DNA of 24,012 bases from Mxb001 sp051007175 (GTDB taxonomy: Bacteria; Actinomycetota; Actinomycetes; S36-B12): the NCBI GenBank assembly GCA_051007175.1, contig JBPCSL010000104.1:1-24012 (forward strand). Direction: 5' to 3'. Under the pieces are notes generated by a model. The model saw only the letters and a list, made by a program, of their open reading frames with translations. It was not told the DNA's origin and searched no databases. This document shows, one piece after another, positions 7,124 to 14,419 of this stretch. Each line of letters begins with the position of its first letter. Position 1 is the first letter of the stretch. The position numbers and the translations under genes are program-made.

Positions 7124-7533
7124 GACGTGCTCCTGCGTCGCAGGGCACGCCCCGCCGCGAATCCAGCCCACACGGCCGCAAGCGAGCCGGCAACGGAGGC
7201 AACGAGGTAGGCCAGAGCCCAGGCCGGGCTGCCCCCGAGGATCAGGGCGACGGTGTCGACGGCGAAGGCGGAGAAGGTCGTGAACCCGCCGAGGACGCCG
7301 ATCCCCAGGAAGGGTCGCCACAGCCCGTGCCGGTCGGGGTGGCTGAGGACGTAGGAGACGAGAAGGCCCATGAGCAGGCAGCCCGCGACATTGACGCTGA
7401 GCGTCGCCCAGGCCGCATGCCGACCAGTGGCCTCGATGGCGACATCCACTCCCCATCGCGCCAGGGCGCCGATCGCGCCCCCCGCAGCCACCGCAGCGAA
7501 GGCCTGCGCGCGCGAGGGTTCGGATCGCGACAT
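7120..7533 (-). CDS. crcB: Fluoride channel subunit FluC/CrcB, first copy
   Basis: This is the 137-aa partner of the adjacent FluC. It carries GGAIGALARW (18-27), Asn48 in NVAGCLLMG and TTFSAF (85-90), with four membrane segments. Positive charge is concentrated at the N-terminus (R3, R8), loop 2 (DRHGLWR) and especially the C-terminus (RALRRR), while loop 3 has none. That predicts an inside N-terminus, the opposite of the second copy. The ATG at 7533 is 3 bp after the ABC permease stop, so it is probably expressed with the transporter genes. Paired genes of this type usually form heterodimers; that is inferred here from charge distribution alone. Confidence 0.9.
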   Translation of the reverse strand: MSRSEPSRAQAFAAVAAGGAIGALARWGVDVAIEATGRHAAWATLSVNVAGCLLMGLLVSYVLSHPDRHGLWRPFLGIGVLGGFTTFSAFAVDTVALILGGSPAWALAYLVASVAGSLAAVWAGFAAGRALRRRSTS

Positions 7534-7536
7534 TCG

Positions 7537-8289
7537 CTAGGCGTCGCGCTTCTCGAAGAGGATCCAGGCGGGGATGGCGAGCACGAGGAACCATGCGGCG
7601 AAGACGCCGAGATGGCCCCAGGCTTCGGCTCCTTCGGTGCTCACCGCGGCGGCGCCCCCCGAGAACGGCAGGGCCCAGTCCATCCAGGCCCAGCCCTGGA
7701 CGAAGGCGACGGTGCCCACGATGGGCTCCACCACCGCCGCGAGCACGATCGGGGCGATGATGCCGAGCGGCTGATTTCGGGTGAGCGCGGTGAGCGCGAA
7801 GGCGATGAGGACGAAGAGGACGACGAAGAGGATGGCGCGCACGCCCGTCATCCCCCAGACGGAGTCATCCCACGTGAGGCCCTGCCCGCCAATGGCGCCC
7901 CCCAGCGCCTCTGCGAGGACCAGCCCGCCGATGACGAGGAGCGACGCCGCCGCGATGACCAGCGCCACCATGAGCGCCTTGGCGATGAAGACCGGAGTAC
8001 GACGCGGGAATGTCGAGAGCGTGATGCGGATGAGCCCGTGCCGGTACTCCTGCCCGAAGGAAGCCGCGCCGATCGTGCACAGCACCGCCGCGGCCAGCGG
8101 GAGGAAGCTCGCGACGCCGCCCGGCCCTTGCCCGTCGGGCGGGCCACCCGCAGCGTCTCCTACCGCGCCGACGAGCCAGGACACGAAGAGGGCGAGTCCG
8201 CCAGAGACGACGACGCTCAGCGCAATGAGGAACCACGTCGACCGCACCGTGGAGATGCGGACCCACTCGTAGCGCAGCGGCCCCATCAT
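7537..8289 (-). CDS. ABC-2 type transporter permease
   Basis: This 250-aa membrane protein has about six hydrophobic spans. It starts with the MGPLRYEWVRISTVRSTW segment typical of ABC-2 permeases (short amphipathic N-terminus, first span about 20-40). A GQEYRHGLIRITL block (about residues 79-91), seen in this permease class between spans, is present. The C-terminus is ILFEKRDA. It overlaps the ATPase gene by 4 bp (ATGA) and is clearly its membrane partner. Substrate is not predictable: relatives export drugs, lipids or peptides. The two FluC genes follow in the same transcriptional direction with a 3-bp gap. Confidence 0.85.
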   Translation of the reverse strand: MMGPLRYEWVRISTVRSTWFLIALSVVVSGGLALFVSWLVGAVGDAAGGPPDGQGPGGVASFLPLAAAVLCTIGAASFGQEYRHGLIRITLSTFPRRTPVFIAKALMVALVIAAASLLVIGGLVLAEALGGAIGGQGLTWDDSVWGMTGVRAILFVVLFVLIAFALTALTRNQPLGIIAPIVLAAVVEPIVGTVAFVQGWAWMDWALPFSGGAAAVSTEGAEAWGHLGVFAAWFLVLAIPAWILFEKRDA

Positions 8290-9191
8290 GACGACTCCCC
8301 GAAGGCAAACTGCTGGCTATCGCCGGTGAGCTCCATGAAGGTCTCCTCGAGGCTGGCCCGCCGCTCGGTCAGCTCGCGCAGGGCCACTCCCGACTCGAAG
8401 GCGACCGCCCCGACCTGGTCGGTCGACAGGCCGAGAACCGCGAGCCCATCCGACCCCGACGTCTCGACCTGGGCGCCGGCTTGCGCGAGGGCCTCGGCGA
8501 GGCGCGCGGGATCGCCGCTGCGCACCAGCACGTCGCTGCGCTGCGAGACCAGCTCGTCGACGGTGCCGTCCGCGACCAGCCGGCCTCGCGCGATCACCAC
8601 GACGTGCTGCGCCATCAACTGCATCTCGCTCAGCAGGTGGCTGGACACGAGGACGGCGTTGCCCCGCTCGGCGTAGTGGCGGAGGAACTCGCGCAGCCAT
8701 TGGATCGACTGCGGGTCGAGGCCATTGGCCGGCTCGTCGAGCATGAGCGCCCGGGGGTTGGCCAGCACCGCGCCAGCCAGGCCGAGTCGCTGGGCCATGC
8801 CCAGGGAGAAGCCCTTCGGGCGCTTGTCGGCGACCTCGGTGAGGCCGACCATCTCCAGCACCTCGTCGATGCGTGCGGCAGGCAGGCGCGCATCTGTCGC
8901 GAGCATGCGCAGGTGGTCGCGCGCCGTGCGCCCCGGGAGGAACGGTCGAGCATCGAGGTGGGTGCCGACGACGCGACTCGCCTGGGGATGGTCAACGAGC
9001 GGGGCGCCCTCGAAGAGAGTGCGTCCCTGGCCCCGGTCGAGGCCGAGCATGAGGCGCATGGTCGTGGACTTGCCCGCGCCGTTGGGCCCGAGGAATCCGG
9101 TCACCACGCCGTCGGGCACCTCGAAGGACAGGTCGTCGACGGCACGCATGGACCCAAAGGACTTCCCGAGGCCCTGGGCGAGGATCGTCAC
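8286..9191 (-). CDS. ABC transporter ATP-binding protein
   Basis: This 301-aa nucleotide-binding subunit has Walker A GPNGAGKST (35-43), signature FSLGMAQR (128-135), Walker B LMLDEP (149-154), the D-loop NGLDP and the switch His185 in SSH. The FSLGMAQR signature, in place of LSGGQ, is the form seen in DrrA-like and bacitracin-type exporters. A C-terminal extension of about 90 aa follows, as usual for that group. It starts at a GTG at 9191; TAGGGT lies 8 nt upstream and no ribosome binding site is visible. It is the first gene of a four-gene unit (ATPase, permease, FluC, FluC). Confidence 0.9.
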   Translation of the reverse strand: MTILAQGLGKSFGSMRAVDDLSFEVPDGVVTGFLGPNGAGKSTTMRLMLGLDRGQGRTLFEGAPLVDHPQASRVVGTHLDARPFLPGRTARDHLRMLATDARLPAARIDEVLEMVGLTEVADKRPKGFSLGMAQRLGLAGAVLANPRALMLDEPANGLDPQSIQWLREFLRHYAERGNAVLVSSHLLSEMQLMAQHVVVIARGRLVADGTVDELVSQRSDVLVRSGDPARLAEALAQAGAQVETSGSDGLAVLGLSTDQVGAVAFESGVALRELTERRASLEETFMELTGDSQQFAFGESS

Positions 9192-9199
9192 GAGACAGG

Positions 9200-9205
9200 A
9201 CCCTA
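9200..9205 (-). promoter_or_regulatory. -10 box of the ABC/FluC operon
   Basis: TAGGGT on the minus strand lies 8 nt before the ATPase GTG at 9191. The leader would be at most a nucleotide or two, so there is no room for a fluoride riboswitch in front of this operon. Confidence 0.42.
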
Positions 9206-9243
9206 TCCGGGCCCGCGCCCTCGCCCTGACGCGTCATCCACAG

Positions 9244-9270
9244 TTAGCACTCCCTATATCCGAGTGCTAA
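9244..9270 (+). promoter_or_regulatory. CIRCE operator (HrcA binding site)
   Basis: TTAGCACTC (9244-9252), nine bases, then GAGTGCTAA (9262-9270). This is an exact match to the CIRCE consensus TTAGCACTC-N9-GAGTGCTAA, bound by the heat-shock repressor HrcA. It lies 28 bp upstream of the FmdB/Ruc start codon, in the 106-bp divergent gap. The hrcA gene is not in this window. Confidence 0.95.
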
Positions 9271-9273
9271 TCT
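9244..9273 (+). promoter_or_regulatory. Heat-shock-type promoter of the FmdB/Ruc gene
   Basis: A -35-like TTAGCA (9244-9249) and a -10 TAATCT (9268-9273) are 18 bp apart. The CIRCE palindrome therefore covers both elements, and a bound HrcA would block polymerase. Transcription would start near 9280, giving a leader of about 18 nt with the ribosome binding site GGGAGG (9288-9293) 4 nt before the GTG. Confidence 0.65.
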
Positions 9274-9297
9274 AGGCGCCTCATCCCGGGAGGTGCG

Positions 9298-9645
9298 GTG
9301 CCCACGTACGAGTACGTCTGCTCCGATTGCGGCCACGAGCTCGAGGCCGTGCAGTCGTTCTCCGATGACCCCCTGACCGAATGCCCCGCGTGCGCGGGAT
9401 CACTGCGCAAGCGCTTCGGCAATGTCGGCGTCGTGTTCAAGGGCTCCGGCTTCTACCGCAACGATTCGCGCGGCTCGTCGGACAGCGCCAAGTCCGACAC
9501 GAAGACCGACACGAAGGCCGACGCGAAGTCCGAATCGAAGTCGGACTCGACATCGGGCTCGACATCGGGCTCGACGACCAGCGCGAAGCCCGCGCCCGCA
9601 TCGAGCACGTCCGGCACCACCGGCGGGGGATCCAGCGCCGCCTGA
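9298..9645 (+). CDS. FmdB-family zinc-ribbon protein, Ruc-like redox-regulated chaperone
   Basis: This 115-aa protein has an N-terminal zinc ribbon with two CxxC knuckles (C8/C11 and C29/C32) starting PTYEYVCSDCG. A conserved KRFGNVGVVFKGSGFYRND block (about 38-56) follows. The C-terminal half (about 57-115) is a low-complexity tail of Ser, Lys, Asp, Thr and Ala with no hydrophobic residues, so it should be disordered. This is the architecture of Mycobacterium tuberculosis Rv0991c (Ruc), a chaperone activated by oxidation of its zinc cysteines and placed under HrcA control. The perfect CIRCE upstream strongly supports the same role. The start is GTG with GGGAGG 4 nt upstream. The chaperone function is inferred from homology and regulation. 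Confidence 0.87.
   Translation: MPTYEYVCSDCGHELEAVQSFSDDPLTECPACAGSLRKRFGNVGVVFKGSGFYRNDSRGSSDSAKSDTKTDTKADAKSESKSDSTSGSTSGSTTSAKPAPASSTSGTTGGGSSAA
9546..9575 (+). repeat. 12-bp tandem repeat in the disordered tail of the FmdB/Ruc gene
   Basis: CTCGACATCGGG occurs twice in tandem (9546-9557, 9558-9569), followed by a partial third copy. It encodes repeated Ser-Thr-Ser-Gly units. An imperfect Asp-Thr-Lys repeat lies just before it (about 9496-9545). Such short repeats let tail length vary by slippage without changing the reading frame. Confidence 0.7.
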
Positions 9646-9686
9646 GCGCCTGTGGACAGCGGTCCGCACGATCACCGGGTGATGGC

Positions 9687-9692
9687 TAGCGT
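9687..9692 (+). promoter_or_regulatory. -10 box of the SAF-domain gene
   Basis: TAGCGT is followed by 7 nt and then the GTG at 9700. It supports a leaderless start at that codon rather than the in-frame ATG at 9682 or GTG at 9652, neither of which has a convincing ribosome binding site. Confidence 0.48.
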
Positions 9693-9699
9693 CCCGGCC

Positions 9700-10302
9700 G
9701 TGAAGGCCCTGCGCATGTATCTGAGTCGGCATCGCCGCATCGTCGCCGCCCTCGTGGCCTTCATCGCCGTGCTCCTCGGACTTTCCGCACTGCGGCCTGC
9801 CTCAGCGCCCGCCACCACGCTCATCGTCGCGGCCACCGACATCCCCGCGGGCTCGACCCTTCAGGCGAGTGACCTAGCGATGGCGGAGATCCCGCTCGAG
9901 TACGCCGCTCCCGGCGCGATCCCCACTCTCGCGGACGCCCTGGGCCGCACGGTGAGCACCGCCCTGTCGGCCGGCGAGGTCGTCACACGGACTCGACTGG
10001 CCGCGGAGCCGCTGTCCAGTGATGGAGGGACACTCGTGGCACCCGTGCGACTGGCCGACGCCGAGGTCGCGGCCCTGCTCACGCCGGGAATGCGGGTCGA
10101 CATCGTGCGCGCGAGCAGGACGGGCGAGGCCGACGTCCTCGCCGAGGCGGTGCGTGTCATCACCGTCCCGCGACACCTGGGCTTCGGCCCGTCCGCCGAC
10201 CGCAGCAGCGGTAGCCTCGTCCTCGTTGCCGCGGATCGCGCGACCGCGATCCGCCTGGCATCGGCCAGCACCCAAGGCGGCCTCTCCGCGATCCTGCGAT
10301 GA
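9700..10302 (+). CDS. SAF-domain (CpaB/RcpC-like) membrane-anchored protein
   Basis: This 200-aa protein begins with a basic segment (MKALRMYLSRHRR) and one membrane anchor (about 14-31). A SAF domain follows (about 38-100), with the strand TTLIVAATDIPAGSTLQASDLA and the closing GEVVTRTRLA. Such modules occur in CpaB/RcpC pilus-assembly proteins and in proteins with antifreeze-like folds. No pilus gene is nearby, so its cellular role is open. The extracytoplasmic C-terminal half (100-200) resembles the second half of CpaB (APVRLADAEVAALLTPGMRVDIV). The GTG at 9700 is chosen on the TAGCGT box 7 nt upstream. The gene sits between the FmdB/Ruc gene and mscL, a neighbourhood similar to that in other Actinomycetota. 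Confidence 0.75.
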   Translation: MKALRMYLSRHRRIVAALVAFIAVLLGLSALRPASAPATTLIVAATDIPAGSTLQASDLAMAEIPLEYAAPGAIPTLADALGRTVSTALSAGEVVTRTRLAAEPLSSDGGTLVAPVRLADAEVAALLTPGMRVDIVRASRTGEADVLAEAVRVITVPRHLGFGPSADRSSGSLVLVAADRATAIRLASASTQGGLSAILR

Positions 10303-10328
10303 GGGGTCCATGCGCACGAGGAGAGGTC

Positions 10329-10733
10329 ATGATCAAGGGGTTCAAGGAGTTCGTCTTCCGCGGCAACGTCATCGACCTGGCGGTTGCCGTCGCCGTCGGC
10401 ACCGCTCTGGCCGCCCTCGTGGCCGCGGTCACCAAGTCACTGATCGAGCCCATCGTCGGCTGGATCCTGCACTTCGTCGGCGGCAGCGACGGGATCGGCG
10501 GCACGCTCACACTCTCGGACGGCTACGAGATCAACTTCGCCCTGCTCATCGGAGCGGTCATCACCTTCTTCGTCACCCTCGCGGCCCTGTACTTCTTCTT
10601 CGTCCTGCCCATGAACAAGTACCGCGCGATGACCGGGCAGGGCGGTGTGGACACCCGGCCCGCCGACGTCAAGCTGCTCGAGGAGATTCGCGACCTGCTG
10701 CAGCAGCAGGCCAAGGGCACGCAGGCCGACTGA
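10329..10733 (+). CDS. mscL: Large-conductance mechanosensitive channel MscL
   Basis: This 134-aa protein opens under membrane tension to release solutes during hypo-osmotic shock, working as a homopentamer in the cytoplasmic membrane. It has the amphipathic N-terminal helix IKGFKEFVFRGNVIDLAVAVAVG and first span (about 14-38). A short periplasmic loop (GGSDGIGGTLTLSDG) and the second span (about 68-93) follow, then a cytoplasmic helix ending LLEEIRDLLQQQA. It is slightly shorter than the M. tuberculosis channel. ATG 10329 is chosen because GAGGAGAGG precedes it and the MIKGF start is conserved; an in-frame ATG at 10299 overlaps the SAF gene. The gap to the SAF gene is 26 bp, so co-transcription is likely. 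Confidence 0.95.
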   Translation: MIKGFKEFVFRGNVIDLAVAVAVGTALAALVAAVTKSLIEPIVGWILHFVGGSDGIGGTLTLSDGYEINFALLIGAVITFFVTLAALYFFFVLPMNKYRAMTGQGGVDTRPADVKLLEEIRDLLQQQAKGTQAD

Positions 10734-10745
10734 CGCACCGCCGGG

Positions 10746-13478
10746 TCAGGAGGCCGCCGTTTGCTGCAGGTAGGCGGCGTACAACTCCTCGAAGATGAGC
10801 GGGGGCACCAGCGGGAGCTCGCGAAAGCGCACTCCCGTGGCATCGGCCACGGCATTGGCGATCGCCGGAGCCACGGGATCGATGGGCGACTCTGCGCAAC
10901 CCTTGGCGCCGAACGGCCCCACCGTGTCCTCGTCGTCAGCGAAGTACACCTGGATGTGCGGCACATCGGCGAAGTTGGGGATGCGATACATCCGGATGCC
11001 CGGGTTCAGCACGGTGCCCTCGTCGTCCATCTGCCACCACTCGGTCATGGCAAAGCCAATGCCCATGGTGACGCCGCCTTCCACCTGGCCACGCAGCTGC
11101 TGGGGGTTGATGACCGTCCCCGCATCGATGCCGTGCGCCACCTGCAGCAGGCGGATCTCCCCGGTGATGCTGTTGACGGCAGCACGGACGCCGGTGACGT
11201 TGAAGCCGACGCTGACGGGTGATCCATACGCCTTGCGGGCCTGGCTCAGGGCCACTCCCTCGGCATCCGCCCGCTGCCAGAGCTCCGCGAGCGAGACTTG
11301 CCGCCCATCAGCGACGATCGAGTCCGCGAGCAGCTCGATGTTCGCCCCCTCGCCGAGCACGCGCTCGCCGTACTCCAGCAGTCGATGGCGCAGCCCCTGG
11401 GCGGCGTACGTCACGGCCCGCCCTGCCACGAAGAGCCCCGTCTGCGCGAAGGCGCCCGTGTCCCAGCCGGACTCGGCCGTGTCTCCGAAGCGAATGGCGA
11501 CGCGGTCCATCGTCGTGCCCAGGGCCGCCGCAGCGAACTGCACATGACTGGTCGTCGTCCCGTTGCCGAACTCGCATGTGCCTACGCGCACCAGGTAGGT
11601 GCCATCGGGAAGGAGCTCGACACTCGCCTCCGAGCGGTGCTCAGTGGGAGGGGACGTGTCGTACATCGACATCGCATAGCCGGTTCCGGTCGACCACTCG
11701 GGCCCCTGCGGTGCGGGTAACGACGGACCGGACTCGATGGCGCCCTGCACCATGTCGAGGCACTGGTCGAGGCCATAACTGCCTAGGCACTCGTCGATGG
11801 GCGCACCTCCTACGGCCAGGTTGTCGCCCGGCTGCACCGCATTGCGGCGACGGAACTCGAGGGGCGACATGCCGAGCACTCCGGCGAGTTCGTCGATCGC
11901 CGACTCCATCGCGAAGGTCGGCTGCGCCGCTCCGTAGCCGCGAATGGCGCCGGCCGGGACCGTATTGGTGTAGACGGCCCGTCCGCTGAACCGCTTGTTG
12001 CGGCAGCGATACCAGGCCAGGGCTGCGGAGCTCGCGCCCAGAGTCTCTCCTCCGTGATTGCCGTAGGCACCGGTGTTGGAGGTCACATCGATCGCCATGG
12101 CCGTGAGCTCGCCATCACGCGTGGCCCCGAGGGCAACCTCGATGATCATCGGGTGACGCGACGTCCCCCCGATGAACTCCTCCTCGCGGGTCCACTCCCA
12201 CTGGACTGGGATACGCAGGTCGAGCGCCGCGAGCACGCACAGGTCCTCGGTGAGCATCTCCTGCTTGCTCCCGAAGCCGCCGCCCACGCGTCCCGTGAAG
12301 ACGTGCACGAGGTCGCGTCGGATGCCGAAAACGTAGGAGATCTTCTCCTTGCAGATGAACGGGGCCTGTGAGCTCGTGCGCACGTGCACCATGCCGTCGG
12401 CGTCGACCCACGCCACGCTCCCATGCGTCTCGAGCTGGGCATGGGACTGTCGGGGAGTGCGGTAGGTGGCGCGATGGACCACGTCGGCAGTCGCCAGTGC
12501 CTCGTCGACATCACCACGGCCGAAGCTCATGTCGGTGAGCAGGTTCTTCTCCGGCTGGGTTATCCAGGCGTCCTCGCTGCGGTCGTGCACGTGGGGCGCC
12601 CCCGGGAGCATGGCCTCCTCGATGTCGAAGACGGCCGGGAGCACCTCCCACTCGATGACCACCTGGCGGCAGCCCTCCTCGGCGGCCGCGACAGTCTCGC
12701 CCACGACCGCCACCATGCGCTGGCCCTTGAATCGGGCCACCCGATCGAGCACGAGGGTGTCATCGGGCTCCACGAGGTGGTTCTCGTGCAGCGCGGTCGT
12801 AAACCTCTTGCGCGGCACGTCCTCCCATGTGTAGACAGCGAGCACCCCCGGCACGGCGCGAGCCGCGGTCGTATCGATGCTGACGGCACGCGCGTGCGCA
12901 TGCGGCGAGCGCACCACCTTGATGTGGGCGGCGCCCGTCGGCACCTCATCGAGGGTGTAGCGCACGGATCCGGTCACGACCCCGCGACCCTCGATGGCGC
13001 CCACACTGGCCCCGATCTCCTTGCCGGGCGAGACATCGGTCTCCACGTGCGCGATCCCGTCGATCGCATCGTGGATCGCCCGGAAGCCCGTGCACCGGCA
13101 CAGGCTGCCCCGCAAGGCTGCCGGCAGGTCCAACCGCTGCTGCTCGCTCAACGAGGCGCAGGTCATGATCATCCCGGCGGTGCAGAAGCCGCACTGGAAT
13201 CCGGGCGACTTCAGGAAGGCATCCTGCATCGGATGGAGCGCGTCCCCATCGGCCAGGCCTTCGATGGTCGTCACACTGCGGCCTCGCATCTGCTCGGCCG
13301 AGGTGATGCAGCTATGGACAGGGCGCCCGTCGACCCACACGGTGCAGGCGCCGCAATCTCCGCTGTCGCATCCCTTCTTGACCCCCGTATGGCCGAGATC
13401 GCGCAGGAAGGTGCGAAGGCATTGGCCTGGCGCCGGCGAACTCGAGAACTCCTGGTCGTTGACGATGAAGGTCATCAC
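10746..13478 (-). CDS. Molybdenum hydroxylase, fused [2Fe-2S] and Moco subunit (xanthine dehydrogenase family)
   Basis: This 910-aa fusion joins two iron-sulfur domains to the molybdopterin-binding domains. Cluster ligands are complete: C37, C42, C45, C57 (plant-type [2Fe-2S]) and C96, C99, C127, C129 (four-helix [2Fe-2S]). The Moco part has GGGFGSKQ (399-406), RGYGAAQ (513-519) and the catalytic Glu about 863 in GAKGCAESP. Layout and length resemble Desulfovibrio aldehyde oxidoreductase (Mop, about 907 aa), which lacks a flavin subunit; here the FAD subunit is the preceding gene, overlapping by 4 bp (GTGA). The substrate (a purine, an aldehyde or another heterocycle) cannot be told from sequence. 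It ends 12 bp from the convergent mscL stop. No dedicated maturation chaperone (XdhC type) is in the window. Confidence 0.92.
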   Translation of the reverse strand: MMTFIVNDQEFSSSPAPGQCLRTFLRDLGHTGVKKGCDSGDCGACTVWVDGRPVHSCITSAEQMRGRSVTTIEGLADGDALHPMQDAFLKSPGFQCGFCTAGMIMTCASLSEQQRLDLPAALRGSLCRCTGFRAIHDAIDGIAHVETDVSPGKEIGASVGAIEGRGVVTGSVRYTLDEVPTGAAHIKVVRSPHAHARAVSIDTTAARAVPGVLAVYTWEDVPRKRFTTALHENHLVEPDDTLVLDRVARFKGQRMVAVVGETVAAAEEGCRQVVIEWEVLPAVFDIEEAMLPGAPHVHDRSEDAWITQPEKNLLTDMSFGRGDVDEALATADVVHRATYRTPRQSHAQLETHGSVAWVDADGMVHVRTSSQAPFICKEKISYVFGIRRDLVHVFTGRVGGGFGSKQEMLTEDLCVLAALDLRIPVQWEWTREEEFIGGTSRHPMIIEVALGATRDGELTAMAIDVTSNTGAYGNHGGETLGASSAALAWYRCRNKRFSGRAVYTNTVPAGAIRGYGAAQPTFAMESAIDELAGVLGMSPLEFRRRNAVQPGDNLAVGGAPIDECLGSYGLDQCLDMVQGAIESGPSLPAPQGPEWSTGTGYAMSMYDTSPPTEHRSEASVELLPDGTYLVRVGTCEFGNGTTTSHVQFAAAALGTTMDRVAIRFGDTAESGWDTGAFAQTGLFVAGRAVTYAAQGLRHRLLEYGERVLGEGANIELLADSIVADGRQVSLAELWQRADAEGVALSQARKAYGSPVSVGFNVTGVRAAVNSITGEIRLLQVAHGIDAGTVINPQQLRGQVEGGVTMGIGFAMTEWWQMDDEGTVLNPGIRMYRIPNFADVPHIQVYFADDEDTVGPFGAKGCAESPIDPVAPAIANAVADATGVRFRELPLVPPLIFEELYAAYLQQTAAS

Positions 13479-14299
13479 GCCTCCCCAGCGAGGTCCATGC
13501 GAATGACTTCCGCCAGGTGGTACGTCATGTGCTTGCGGTGGGCGGGGCTTCCATTGGGATCGTCGAAGTAATCGCCGTCGCGCACGCCGTCATCAATCGC
13601 CGCGCGCAATTCGTCCGGGGTGGGCATAGCAGCGAAGCGCAGGACGAAGGGCTTCGATGTGGCGGCGGTGATCGTGAGATGAAGGTCCCGAACGGCCGGG
13701 TCGGTCGTGCCCACCAGGAATTCGCTCGAGCGGCCGTGCTTGGTGAGCGTGAAGCGCTGATACGAGTAGCGGCGATGCAACGATGCGGCCGGGATGTCGA
13801 TGGCGCGTAGGAGCTCGCCCGGTTGCAGCGCGTTGACGTGATTGCCGAGGATGAAATCCGGGACGCTCGACGTGCGACGAGACCCTCCCGGGCCCCAGAT
13901 CTCCAGGGTCGCGTCCAACGCCGCACTCATCGTCGTCATCGGAGAGGCGGGTAGCGATGTGCAGATGTTGCCACCCACCGTCGCGTTGTTCCAGATCTTG
14001 AATCCTGCCAGGAAGGAGTCGACGGCCTCGCGAAGGAAAGGCCCCGCCGTCCACTCCGCGGGAGGAGCGAAGTCATAGAGCTCCACTACGCGACAGGTGG
14101 CCGCGATCCGCAGCCCCTGCGGTGTCACGTCAAGGCTGGTCCAGCCCAGTCCGGTCAGGTCGACGAGGCGACGCAGCTCGGGAAGGGGCGTGGAGAACAG
14201 AAACGTTCCTCCCGCCAGCCACGCATCGCCCGGCTGCCACTGCCCTGTCGGATCCTCGCCGCTCGCTCTCACGAACTCGCGGACGGTCCCTTGATCCAT
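13475..14299 (-). CDS. FAD-binding subunit of the molybdenum hydroxylase
   Basis: This 274-aa medium subunit passes electrons from the iron-sulfur clusters to FAD and then to an acceptor. FAD-binding motifs are present: the first loop DAWLAGGTFLF (25-35) and the second, TVGGNICTSLPASP (107-120), with a C-terminal CO dehydrogenase flavoprotein-like domain. It is close to the usual length of about 280 aa. The NAD-site residues of true xanthine dehydrogenases cannot be judged by eye. The ATG at 14299 has AGGAGG 6 nt upstream. It is the first gene of a two-gene operon with the large fused subunit. Confidence 0.9.
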   Translation of the reverse strand: MDQGTVREFVRASGEDPTGQWQPGDAWLAGGTFLFSTPLPELRRLVDLTGLGWTSLDVTPQGLRIAATCRVVELYDFAPPAEWTAGPFLREAVDSFLAGFKIWNNATVGGNICTSLPASPMTTMSAALDATLEIWGPGGSRRTSSVPDFILGNHVNALQPGELLRAIDIPAASLHRRYSYQRFTLTKHGRSSEFLVGTTDPAVRDLHLTITAATSKPFVLRFAAMPTPDELRAAIDDGVRDGDYFDDPNGSPAHRKHMTYHLAEVIRMDLAGEA

Positions 14300-14326
14300 T
14301 GCACTCCTCCTCGCGCTTCCCCGCCG

Positions 14327-14332
14327 AGACTA
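14327..14332 (-). promoter_or_regulatory. -10 box of the molybdenum hydroxylase operon
   Basis: TAGTCT on the minus strand is 27 bp upstream of the FAD-subunit ATG. This leaves a leader of roughly 20 nt carrying the AGGAGG site. No -35 match is evident. Apart from this box I see no clear operator in the gap 14300-14419. Confidence 0.42.
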
Positions 14333-14419
14333 GGCCCGAGCACTGGGGCACGGGAGGGAACGTCGCAATTGCCGGGCAGCCCGTTGGCCCTGCGGCGGTG
14401 CCTGCTCTAGACGCCTGAG

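Noticed and set aside
7108..8676. 522-codon plus-strand frame antisense to FluC and the ABC genes
   Set aside because: Highly charged Arg/Glu/Asp low-complexity product, typical of a shadow frame.
9192..9297. Fluoride (crcB-motif) riboswitch before the ABC/FluC operon
   Set aside because: The predicted transcript start is within a nucleotide or two of the start codon, and no fluoride-aptamer core is visible in the gap.
12384..13571. 395-codon open frame antisense to the molybdenum hydroxylase
   Set aside because: The hydroxylase frame carries all cofactor motifs; this frame has none.
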